From NCBI GenBank assembly GCA_030248225.1, contig JASANE010003569.1, positions 28,865 to 92,864 on the forward strand: a stretch of DNA of 64,000 nt. The letters run 5' to 3'. The DNA comes from Trileptium ribeirensis (lineage: Eukaryota; Nematoda; Enoplea; Enoplida; Thoracostomopsidae). The translations under genes and the position numbers were made by a program. The notes under the pieces were generated by a model. That model had not been told where the DNA came from, did not search any database, and saw only the letters and a list, made by a program, of their open reading frames with translations. This document shows, one piece after another, positions 23,577-34,222 of this stretch. Positions within the stretch are counted from its first letter, which is position 1; each line of letters starts with the position of its first letter.

Positions 23577-26074
23577 ACGCCAGTATGTCTCATGTGTAGT
23601 GTATGTGTTTGTGTGTATATATATATATCTATATAGAGATATATGTATGTGACCATATATAAGGACACCGAAAAAACGGACGAACGAGGACACCACATAC
23701 TGAAATTTGTTAAATTTCAGAGTTTTACGGACGGACAAAAGACTGACGTATTGAACGAACGGGGGGGCGATTTAGGGCCACCCCGCGGACCCCAAGGGCC
23801 TTGGCTCAGGGCCCCCGATCGATTAGGGATAGGATAAGGTTCGCCCCGTCTCTGGCCTCGAGACGGACGCTCTCGCGTCGTCAGTTTCCCCCCGGCGAGA
23901 CTTCGAAGTGCCGGCACTCGCATACAAATTCCAAATTAGCTCGATTTTTTCTAACATTTTTGGATGTCCTCGCGTACTAGGGTCATCTGCTAGATTCGAT
24001 TTAGCTTAATTAGGACGTCGGCAAGTCGAGGACAACAAAGGCCGAGTTGATGTTTGCCGACTCGGATGGGCTGGGAAGAGCAAATAGTTCAAATCATGAG
24101 CAGATTGTCACGCTAATTGGGGCTGAAGAAGGAAATTGCGTGACCCAAAAGTATTTGAAAAAGCTTAAGTTACGCTGGGACCGGAAAGAGTTCAAATTTT
24201 GTTAGGATAGGATCTGATTTCGCTGGACATCCGGCGATGAGGACGGGAAGTAAAGGCTTTAAAACCTACTTTTCTTGGGAAAATTCGAACGAAAATCACA
24301 GATGGTCAACTTCCGAGTACTCGGAAGATTAAAACTTAAAGTCGGCAAACTTAATTGAAGCCGACTCTCTCTAAGGACATCGACGGTTTACGGTAGCCGT
24401 CAAGATTCAATTTTCCGGAAGTGTCCCCAATTGGACGCTGAACTAAAACCCAAGAAAAATGGGCGTTGCCCGACCGACGACGATTGGACGGCGACAAAAT
24501 CGCCATCGTAACATACAGGCGAAAATTTCGAGCTTACGAGCGACACTCAGAAAATACGAATCAGTTTGACTTCGGCAGCGCGGAGTTCGGTCGACTTTAC
24601 TGACCGGCTCCGACGCATGACTTTTAAACGTTCATTGTTCTTTGTTTTCAACTGCTCGGTGGCTTTCTGTTTCTCCGTTTTTCGCTTCATTCGCTGGATC
24701 GGTCGTGAAGGATTTCCGCGTAGGTATACACCTCGCGAAGGGGGTTCAGCTGGTGCTGCCCCGAGGATCGACATCTGTAAGTGTGAGAAAGGATCGGCGT
24801 TACAGGGGTTTAGTTTCCCTGTTGAGTGAACTGTAACAGGCCGTTCGTATAGGTAACCCATGAATGTAGCGTGTCCCCTTCGCATAAAACAGACTCAACA
24901 CTTTTTGAGTTTAACCCGTGGCTCCCCGACGAAATGCTACACACAGCCCCCAACTTGAATAAACACTCAGGACCGAATTCCAGGGCGAGAGCGCAAGGCG
25001 ACTTAGGACGCGTAGGTGCCGAGCACGAGGAAACTAACCAACCAGTTCGAAGTCAGTCTGATTCCCCGTGGTCTTAGGTAAGGTACAATAAATTGGACGC
25101 CTCTCGTCCAAACTTTACATGATTTGCTACTCTTGAGTTAGGGTCAACGAATTTTCCTGAGCTGGCCACGGTAAAATTTCCTGAACGCGCATAACACAGA
25201 GTGAGGTCTGGTTCAATAGTTTGCTTTGACGGTTTTCCAAATTTATAGCTTCGTTGAACGTCCAGTGCTCATGCCGTGTTTGAGCTTGGACAGAATCGTA
25301 GATTAGGGACGGAGGACTAGCCTCCGTCGGGTTCTAGGAAACCCTAAAATTTCATTTTGTTCCTGAGCTAAGAAAATTTGGGAACCGAAAAGATTGAACA
25401 AATTCTAGGCATACAACCATGAGCTTAAGGTGTTTGCTTTTCACGCTAAAGGTTGCTCAAGAATGGTCTCGGTAGGATTGTTTGATGCCAACCCTACGGC
25501 GTTTACATAAAACTAGTTGCTATCTTGCCTAGGTACAAGTCCCCTTGCGACGACTGACCGGACTCCCTTCAAGTGTCCGCTTACCCCGTGTGATCGGAAT
25601 AAGCTGGGGAACCACGCCCCCAGCTGAGCAAAATTTGGCCGAACTCGGACGGTGACGATGAGGTATTGTTAGGCAGTAATACGCCCGTTTAGACCCCAAT
25701 AAGAAAGTGACTAAAACAACTAAATTTACCAACGTTCTCTATTGCAATACCCAATGGTCTTCTCCGGAGATCATAGTCGAAGGGAAATAGAATTAAAAGT
25801 TTAACCTCGACCCATCACCGGAAACCGCCTGTGCGGGAGAAACACATTGTGTCCCCGCCCTTAAATAAAATTTTAGGATTTTCAAAACTAAGGAAACCTT
25901 ACCTCCTCGCCTGGGCCATTTCGGCCCCAAACCGGGCGAGTGCAAAACCCCTTTTTATTTTTGGAGCGAGTTGATCGCTGAGTTTAACCAAGTTTCACTA
26001 TTTATCCTGAGTGCCCGTTAGGCTATGTAATATGTATGCCAGGTCTCGCCTTTTTGTATTTCAGCAGTAGTAGC

Positions 26075-26165
26075 GAACTGCATTTCCCGTACTATGAGTT
26101 GAACCTGCACGGAGAATTTAAGTCCGCTGCAGAATTCTTACGTTCTAACCACTCAGCCATAGGAA
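26075..26165 (-). repeat. tRNA-like sequence in the G+C-rich block
   Basis: On the minus strand an A-box-like TGGCTGAGTGGTTAGAAC and a B-box-like GTGCAGGTTCAACTC are spaced as in a class II (Ser/Leu-type) tRNA. The T stem does not pair and the anticodon loop would have nine bases, so it is a pseudogene or a SINE head. Confidence 0.35.
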
Positions 26166-26751
26166 CACACCAACGTTTATTATTACGTTGGTGATAACTC
26201 AACTGCACTACAGTGCAGTTTAAACACTGCGACATTGCAGTGTAATCAAAAGATAGGCGTTAGGGAGAGTCAAAGGACAAGCAACCGAAGAACGAACCAA
26301 AGGACGCAAGCGCGTCCCGGACCGATCAACCAGGGCCCAACTAGCTCAAATGACCCCTATAGGTAGGAAATGAGGCCAAATTAGCCTTCGAATAGGTGCG
26401 GTCCGTCAGAAAAAGGATTCGCCTCATCACCCAAAACCCGATATCAAATTCAAAGAGAAACCGACTGGTTATCAAGGTCAACAAAAAAACACCTGGCTAT
26501 AGGATTGTCCCGCAAGCCGTTTAAAAGGACGCCTCACGCCACGTCGCAACCCTGACCGTACCCGGTCGGCTTGAATAAAAAGAAACCGTCCCGTTTTTCC
26601 TCTTCTTCTGCCCCCCCCCTAATCTTCGTCGTTCGGTCAGTCGTACAGATAGGTAGGTAAGGCCGTCAAATACCATAGGGCGAAAGTATCGATAGGCACT
26701 ACAGCAAGAGCACCCTGCGAATAGACGATCGGACGCCCCTTATTAGATTCG

Positions 26752-27228
26752 TTAGTCAGTGTCGTTTTGAGCATCGCTCCAACCCAGCGGTAGAGCTTGC
26801 ATATTCAGTCCGAACACCGTTTCTCCCTCCGCCCATCGTAAGTATCCGTCGCCCAGCGCGACTTGCATTAAGGAGCGTATTCTGAAGCACTCTAGGGCCC
26901 CTGCTTGGTGCGCTGCATAGCTGAGTAGTTCGCTAGCATTAAGTGAAGCAGGGATAACCGCCCCTAGTTCGCAACTTGGCGAATATCTACACGCTCCTCG
27001 CCCGTTCTCCTTTCTACGCCCCGCGCCGTCCCACAGTGCTGGACTATCGCGACCACAGCGAGATACTACTAGGCTTCTTTCTAGGAACACTCGTCCCCAT
27101 TCTAAACTTTGATTTGTAAATAAACGTTGCATCGTGACACGCCGACTATAGTCTTCCTCGATACCGAGACGATAGGGCATTATGCTTTTCTGGTTTGTCC
27201 GTTCGGACGAGCAGGCACTGCCCGTCAT
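26752..27228 (-). CDS. Hypothetical 158-codon ORF in the G+C-rich block
   Basis: The longest non-repetitive open frame in the block runs from an ATG at 27228 to TAA at 26752, with stops just upstream of the start. The product is 158 residues, begins MTGSACSSERTNQK, has no obvious signal peptide or membrane segment, and contains a leucine/alanine-rich stretch SLNASELLSYAAHQAGALEC. I recognise no domain. In DNA of this composition a frame this long can occur by chance, and no ribosome-entry or splice context supports it. It is kept because the residue usage looks more protein-like than neighbouring frames. Confidence 0.2.
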   Translation of the reverse strand: MTGSACSSERTNQKSIMPYRLGIEEDYSRRVTMQRLFTNQSLEWGRVFLERSLVVSRCGRDSPALWDGAGRRKENGRGACRYSPSCELGAVIPASLNASELLSYAAHQAGALECFRIRSLMQVALGDGYLRWAEGETVFGLNMQALPLGWSDAQNDTD

Positions 27229-27700
27229 GGCTTGTGGGCGAGAATGTCACAAGCACTGGCGTGCAGGGCCTTCTGTTTACTCTATTTCCGCTCTAATCAA
27301 GCAATCGGATAACGCAAGTGAAATTTTATTAGATCGTGACCGAGACTCAAAATTAGTCAAGAATTCTCGTAACCCTAATGAGTTAAAAGTTCCACTGGTC
27401 AAGGTACCAGGGCGCTCGCATAGAATTCACTGAAAGGAGCAGGCCACGCCATTGATAATCCGACACTAAACACTCAGGGCTCGTCGGAACCCTGTGGGGG
27501 CCACATAGGTCAATGCTCTAACAGGGAGCATACCACGACTTTAACTAGGAAATTCATCTCGAGCTTCAAATTTGTAGGGACACTTGCACATTTTATTTCC
27601 CCACTTACATCGCTCAAATAGAATTAAACAACTTCCGATGAGTCTAAGATAGGGAATAGCGGCTAAGCTCCATGACCTGCGAGCAGGTGTCGGTGCTAGC

Positions 27701-30490
27701 CTCCCTGCGTCAAGCACACACCAGTGCGCTTGTAAACTTGGGAAATATGTGTATATATAAAAAAAAAAATAATATTATAAACAACTGCTATGACAACAAA
27801 GTACATATATTTATACAAACCAGCAACATCACAAGACACTGATTTACATTTATATCATTATAATTAAAAAACATAACACCAATACTAACTAACACTCTCT
27901 CTAACTCTACCCCACAAACCGACACACCACATATGACAACATAACATAATATCTCCTTCTATCTATTAGAATCACACAAACCAATACAAACAAATAACCT
28001 AAAGAATCCCATACAACAAACATACAACAAACATATGTATACAACAGGAAACAGACCAAGACAAAACAATACTCTACAATCTATGCAACCACATTCGAAA
28101 ACACACACTATACGACACAGTATACACAAAAAACATATTTTACTACAAATATTTCATCGATAAAATAACAATAAAAAAACACTCTTACCTTCTTCAAAAG
28201 TTTCAGAAAGAAATAATAATAATTGCAAAAATAATACCATCGAAAAAAATAAGGCTAAATGAAAAAGCTTTTTTTTAATCAATTAAAACCAACAAAACTT
28301 TCATTTCTTCCATCATCTTTTTTAACAAATACAAAAAACTCAGACCACGGGCCCCAACCAGGGTAAAAGGACGGAACCGAAATGGGTGTCCTGCAATTAC
28401 TACTAAAATAAAAAAAAATCAAAACCAAAGTTGAAATGAAAAATGTAAAAAATATAAAAGAAGTTAAATTCATGACTAAACACCACAAAATCCATAAAAT
28501 AAGAAAAAATTTAAAAAATTGACTATATTCCTATAAAAATACAAAAAATCCTAATCCTTAATGAAAAGAGACTATTTCAATTGTATAAGGAAAAAAAACA
28601 GAACATAAAGGGATAAAAGAGTGTAACGGTTTATTTCCTTAAACCATCAAAAAACATAAAACAAAAAAAACACACCAAGTCTGAAAAAAAAGAAATCCAA
28701 AGGACTCAATGTGAAAAACAAGAAAAAAAAGATTGGATGAATGAGAAAATCTGCAGAATCTTCTATATATATTAATATAATAAGTACTCTCTACAATAAT
28801 CAACCCCATCACTGAACACTCCCACAGAAAAACAAAAAGAAAACAAAAAAATTTTAAGAAAGCTCTTTTCTTCGAAAGGGTGTACAAAGGTCTACGACGA
28901 GTACAGAATATCTATAACAACAGAACAGGTGAGGTTTGCATTAAAATAATAAGACAGTTCGGAAGTAATGCAACCCACGAAAAACCACCAGCAATACATA
29001 CATCCGCGCACCAACCAAGAACCTGGGACTCTCCATCGCAATACATTAAGCTTAATGTAAAAGTTGTTTTTAATGCATTTTAAATCCACTATACCTTCAT
29101 TTCTTCCATCATCTGTTTTACTATATATAAATTTCGAAGACCAGGTTCCGGATCCGGTTTAAATGGACGGTTCCGGTAGCTGGTTCCGGTTATTCCTATT
29201 TAAAGAAAATTATACCTAAGTTAAATTTGAAAATGAAATATTTTCTAAAATATGTTAGTACTGAATATTCAGTACTAAATTCCTTATTATTTAGGAAATA
29301 CTACTATATTGGAATATTTTCCTTTATTTGTAGGAAAATATTTTAATCCTTAGTCGTAAGGAAAATATTCCATTGTATGGTTTTAAGGAAATAGTCCTTA
29401 ATATAAAGGGATATAACAGTGTATTGTTTTCGTTCCTGCTATTATCATAAAACTTGAAACAAACGTGTAACTCCAAAAAGTCTAATGCAAAGAGCGCCAT
29501 TTGATTTATTGTGCAATACAAAGACAGCGGTTTATTGATAATTTTTTGGCGATTTTTTATTTATAGTTATATGTAGATCGCCACAATTATTGACCGCTGC
29601 TCGCAAGGTTCTCACAGGAAAATAAGAATTTCATTGAAAAATTTTTTGTTAGCTCGCTTGTTCGAAGGGCGACAATCGTTTACGGCGAGTACTGTATATC
29701 TTTTACAACTGATCAGGTGTGTTTTGCATTAATATCATAAGTCAGTTTGTAATGAATGCAACGCCAGATCAACCTGAATCTTTACATCAATCCGCGTACC
29801 AAGGAAAAACTGGGGTTATTAAGCTAATGAAAAGTTGTTTTTATGCATTTTAAATCCACTATACCTTCATTTCTTCCATCATTGTTTTACTAATATAAAT
29901 TTCGAAGACCAGTTCCGATCCCGTTTAACTGCACGGTTGTAGCTGGTCCGGTTATTCCGATGAAAGAAAATTATACCTAAGTTAAATTGAAAATGAAATA
30001 TTTTCTAAATATGAGTACTGAATATTTAGTATGAAATTCCTTATTATTTAGAAATACTACTTATATTGAATATTTTCCTTATTTGTAGGAAAATATTTTA
30101 ATCCTTAGTGTAAGAAATATTCCATTGTATGGTTAAGAAATAGCCTTAAATATAAGGATATAATAGTGTATTGTTTTTTCCTCTATTATCATAAAACTTA
30201 AACAAACGTGTAACTCCAAAAAATCAACGAAAAGAGTCTATTATTTATTGTGCACAAAATAAATACGGGTCTATCAAAAAAAGACCCTGATTCTTATTTA
30301 TAGTATACTACAATCTCCCACAATTATTACCCCCGCCCCAAATCTCACAAAAATAAAATTTCATAAAAATTTTCTCTCAGCTCCTTTCAACACAATCACC
30401 AACCAGAAATCTTACAACTATCATTTTCATAATATCATAATCATTTATAATCAACCCAATCAACCAATCTACATCAATCCCACCAAAAAA
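27701..30490 (-). repeat. Three-copy tandem of a 0.75-0.8 kb unit containing a hAT right end, outer copies degraded
   Basis: The centre copy (about 28870-29840) is clean: at 29040-29200 it carries the hAT-like terminus in reverse (CATTAAGCTTAATGTAAAAG to CCGGTTATTCC). The same hAT end recurs in damaged form at 28265-28400 and 29830-29960, spaced about 800 and 760 bases. The first copy starts at 27707 within hAT interior sequence (TGCGTCAAGCACACACCAGT). In the first and third copies runs of identical bases are shortened and G is nearly absent on the + strand (9 of 240 bases in four lines, 4 of 180 in three lines). Short minus-strand frames here (for example 28279-28887) are artefacts of this composition. 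Confidence 0.65.
29573..29693. mobile_element. Short MITE (GTACTCGCC-end family), copy E
   Basis: Left end GTAGATCGCCACAATTATTG, right end CAATCGTTTACGGCGAGTAC, in about 121 bases with GCTGCTCGCAAG and AGCTCGCTTG inside. It is part of the clean centre copy of the local tandem; its damaged duplicate appears near 30305-30420. Confidence 0.5.
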
Positions 30491-31531
30491 AAAACATAAG
30501 ATGCTGTGTTTGCCGACAAGAAACTACTCCATAAAAGAGATGATGTACGTCCGTATTGTCGATAGTATTGCCTTTATTTATTTGGGTTCTTGCTAAACTG
30601 CTATCAACTGTGACAACATTTCTGCCTCTGAAAGTATTTCCCTGGGACGGCTTCAAGTGAATAGCTAGTAAACGTGCAAGATCGCGAAAAACGTACACTA
30701 CTTTTGAAGTATGAGAACTATGTGATGTCCATGTGCGAGCACACTGTTATTGGTAAATGTATTAAAAGGGTAATTTTTTTGATCGTGTTAGTAGACACAC
30801 AACTATGAGTACCTACACTAAATGAGTATGGACGACCTCAGAACAAAGCATTTTCGAAACAATAATTGTTTATGTATGATATTGGCAGCATACAACTATA
30901 GATGATTAAAACTGGGTTGGGGCCCCACGGCTTCAGAAGGGAATCAGACTAGTTTGTGGTGTCCCAGGCAGGCCGTCAGTACCTGGAATATAGTTTATTT
31001 ACATAGCCTAGACTATACTCGATTTGTTTCCTCACCTTGTGTGTACTTTTTTTAACGAATCAAGTACACATACCTATCCCCCATTGGATTAAGTTTAAAA
31101 AATAAATTAGAAACCGCTATCTTTGTGTATCTATGTATAAAATTAATGATCCAAATGAACAAATCCGTTCCGTCGGTCCGCTATTATATTTAAGAAGAAT
31201 TTGAATTAATCATAATTTAACTGTTATATACATTATTTTTTCGGCATCTTCTTTTCATAATACACTATGATCATGACCAACAGCAACATGTGACTTGTCG
31301 TCCTTCTAACATTATAACGCTACTTTTGAATACTGTAGAAACTGATCTGTTACGTTTACTGTTACAATGTAATTTAACGCATGTAGCTGACGAAATATTT
31401 GATTAACAGTATCTGATCACGTGTGGCTGATTATAGATCATGAAAACTAGCAACCCTCTGGTTTGACCGCAACAAAAACATGTATAGTAATTACACTGTA
31501 CTTACACTTCATTTTAAATCATTGCTTACAC
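30491..31531. other. Non-coding sequence
   Basis: No exon recognised, though this is where a missing 5' exon of PSMD10 could lie. A minus-strand frame at 30474-30698 has no known similarity. Base composition returns to normal here after the G-poor stretch. Confidence 0.4.
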
Positions 31532-31709
31532 TACGCGTCAGATATGACTGCCGTATTTCGAACGAGCGAGGCGGGAAAGAGTTTGTAGAGAGCCGCGAGC
31601 GAATTTCTCTCGATGTTTCGAAACTATTTAAATTAATAATAACAAATTTTATTTAGAACAGATTTATTTCGCGCGAGTCTCGAGCGAACGACGGTCATTT
31701 TCTGAGTAC
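31532..31709. mobile_element. Short MITE (GTACTCGCC-end family), copy C
   Basis: Left end TACGCGTCAGATATGACTGC, right end GACGGTCATTTTCTGAGTA, 178 bases. Subterminal words CGAACGAGCGAGGC and CGCGCGAGTCTCGAGCGAAC and the AT-rich centre (GAAACTATTTAAATTAATAA) match copies A and D. Confidence 0.65.
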
Positions 31710-32676
31710 ATTGTTTAAATAATCTTATTGCATTTTCGCGATTCCCCACATGATGGTCAATGACATGATGGTCAAACAGCCAAAAACATAAAGCTCACCT
31801 TATTTCATTGAACGGTATATTCTGTGTACTTCTACTCATTGTTTCCAAAAAATCTTGTGGGTTCTGAATTGTGAATTTTTAAACCCCCTATAACATCATA
31901 AAGAGAATGTGAATAGAGGCAGTTCGGACCTGTCCTCCATCCTAGACTAGTCGGAACAGGCAAAGATCCGGGCCTGTCCGGCATCCGTAATTTGAAGTTG
32001 CATGTTGTGCAAAGCAAAGCCAACTAGTAACTAATGAGTGTTCAACCAAGCCGCGTTTCACCATTAAACAGCTTTCAGTATAAAGTAGATCTGATCTGTT
32101 ACGATTATATATAATGTGCGGGTAATAGTTTGTTCTTTTGATGTAGGAGTGTGCAAGATACTGATTAAATAAGTGCACGTCAAACATAACTAAGTTTGTA
32201 GTATTTAACTGCCGGTTTGATATACCCTCAAGGATTTCTCGTGGAAAAAATAGTTTTATTGCAAAGGTTCAACATGTTAAAAAGTATTTAACGTTAATCT
32301 CGTTTTAATGCTCGCTCGCAGATCGTTAATTCGATACTTATGTTGTATTTCATATGTATCTTCGCGAACACATATTGATTGGAATAAATATATCGCCTGT
32401 GCGTATATACTAAAGCACAATCATAGTTAACATTGGATTGGTTGTGGAAATCTTATGAATTCATTGTTTTATTACCAGTTATTTTTAAGCTACGGCGTTT
32501 TGTTATCTTATATCCTAAACTATTCTGACTACACAATTAGGGTTTCGCTGATTTTAGTACATATGTCGGCTCAGCATTAGATTGCTTCGCACATCATGCT
32601 CGCTCCTTTTCACCTTTCTTTTTGAGATAATAGTATCGTTTGTTCTGAATTCAGTCGATAGTTTTGACGAGTAATG
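31710..32676. other. Non-coding sequence upstream of the G-run TIR element
   Basis: No recognised exon. A tandem phrase CATGATGGTCAA occurs twice at 31748-31775. Small minus-strand frames (31832-32187) have no similarity I can name. Confidence 0.4.
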
Positions 32677-34065
32677 TATATGGGTCATTTTACGAAACCA
32701 TGTAATTTTAAACACCACTTTTTGAAGCCAAAATGAAACGTTTTCGAATGTACAGTGTTTAGACCCCTTCCGACGTAAAAACCTTGAATTTTTCGAATAT
32801 CTACGTCTCTGTGCAAAACGAACTTCCTGAAACCTGTTACAGGGGTCGCAGAGTTTAAATTTTAATCCGAAATAAGTCTTTATTCTATAGGTTGACGCAG
32901 CGACACATGAACTATGGTCTGTTTGTATACAAGCCGCACAAAAAAGGTCGCGGTCAAGCCATTTGGAGGACATGTGGCCTATAATTGGTGCCGCTAGAGA
33001 CCTTTTGAGGTTAAAAATGATCAATTTAGGACAAGGGTGTCGCAGAAGTTTTTCTAGCGCAACGGATACAGCACATACAGATACCATTTTATGCTCACAA
33101 ACCAACCATGATTAGGAGATGTCCGACAGAAAATTTCAGGCAGATCCATAGGTCTTGTAAAAATTGACACCCCGATATGTGTAAGTCGAGGGGGGCTACA
33201 CCTAAAGTCGGGGGGGCTACACCTGAAGTCGGGAGGCTACACCTTAAGTCGGGTGGGGACCTACACCTTTCTACAACATATAACGCGTAAAACCGGAACT
33301 ACTTCTAGAGGTTCTGGATTTGTATTTGGTCGGGGGGGGGGGCTACATTTTCATTAAAAATTTTTAATACATGGCCCGATTTTAGTGGGGAGGTACTATA
33401 TTTCTATCCGGCCTATTGTAAGACTGTATGCTAAATTTGGTTTTCTTAAACTGAATTTTCGTAAGGTTGGGGGGGCTACATTTTGCATACCTCATTTTTG
33501 GCACTTTGTGGCCTTCGGCCTCATAACTAAGCAACACATAGACATACGCTCACATTCTTTTTATCACTGACACCTGTACCGATTACGATTATCGTTATAT
33601 AGAATTATTGGCGCTAGTGCACTTTGACATTATTTACCAGCGTATGCGAGTTGTCAGATTTGACCTAGGTCGGGGGGGTACATGTCACGAAAAAAATTTC
33701 TGAAGCTTGGTGTCAGCTTCAGTGTCTATATTTACCCCCAAGTTTTTCCGGTAAAATTAGCAAATATCAAACGATCACAGTGAAATGAAAAACACACATA
33801 TGTATCATGTGCTGGCGATACCGCGAACGTTTACAGTGGGACATGTGTTTTTGGCTTCACTTGGCTCATCTGATTTGTGGACCCATAGCTCCTGCTATGT
33901 TAGGGGCACAGAAGTCCACCATACCTTATAATCACCGTCGTACAGCATATTACTACACCACACAGCGCCATTAAATTTCCTTCCAAAAGAGTGGTGGTAT
34001 GGGCCAAAAAGTGCCGATGTAGCCCCCCCCGACCAAATTACATGGTTTCGTGAAATGACCCATAT
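32677..34065. mobile_element. TIR element with G-run tandem interior (1.39 kb)
   Basis: Left end TATATGGGTCATTTTACGAA is mirrored by TTCGTGAAATGACCCATATA at the right end; the match extends inward through ACCATGTAATTT on both sides, about 33 bases. The interior holds four short tandem units of the form AAGTCGGGGGGCTACACCT (33185-33270), then isolated G-runs at 33331, 33468, 33674 and a C-run next to the right TIR (34022). A 183-codon minus frame (32554-33105) crosses the left TIR and is not credible as a gene. It lies directly before PSMD10 exon 34124. A related element occupies 60531-62265. Confidence 0.7.
33181..33270 (+). repeat. Short G-rich tandem repeat, four units of about 22 bp
   Basis: Units read AAGTCGGGGGGCTACACCT-like, with G-runs of 2 to 7. 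Similar wording (GTTAGGAGGCTACAC) occurs at 52680-52730. G-runs this close together could form four-stranded structures in single-stranded DNA; this is inference. Confidence 0.7.
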
Positions 34066-34123
34066 AATGGTTTCGGGAACATTTTAATTATGTTTTAACA
34101 CTCGTTTTTTGTAATTGTTTTAG

Positions 34124-34222
34124 AGTGAACGAACGTTGCTGCATTGGGCATGTTCAGGGGGACATTTGGATCTAGTCCAGTTTTTGATCGACCAAGGCAG
34201 CAAACTCGACGAAGAGGATGAT
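34124..34222 (+). CDS. PSMD10: Gankyrin (PSMD10), ankyrin repeat exon, first one found
   Basis: The exon follows TTGTAATTGTTTTAG and ends GATGAT/GTAATT, 33 codons in phase 0. It encodes SERTLLHWACSGGHLDLVQF followed by LIDQGSKLDEEDD, aligned with human gankyrin residues reading SRTALHWACSAGHTEIVEFL. Gankyrin is a seven-ankyrin-repeat chaperone that binds the C-terminal domain of the Rpt3/PSMC4 ATPase during assembly of the 19S proteasome base, and in vertebrates it also interacts with MDM2 and CDK4. The roughly 36 N-terminal residues expected from the 226-residue human protein are not encoded here; their exon was not found in the 30.5-34.1 kb stretch. Confidence 0.9.

Larger units (their letters stand above)
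22058..27700. other. Compositionally foreign G+C-rich block, origin unknown
   Basis: Six 60-base lines counted by hand (starting 22741, 23041, 24301, 25201, 25921, 26281) average 52% G+C, range 37-62%, against about 30% for four lines taken outside. None of the repeat families of the flanks was recognised in it. It has no long reading frame; the best is 158 codons (26752-27228, minus). It contains a diverged direct repeat (23024-23058 and 23199-23233), a strong hairpin (23551-23576), a short TG/TA microsatellite (23590-23650) and a tRNA-like stretch near 26075-26165. Its right edge runs straight into the middle of a hAT-like copy. It may be an old retroelement without preserved ORFs, a transferred segment, a spacer from a repeated locus, or an assembly join. 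Confidence 0.6.

Noticed and set aside
32554..33105. 183-codon minus-strand frame
   Set aside because: It crosses the left inverted repeat of a non-coding TIR element and has no recognisable similarity.
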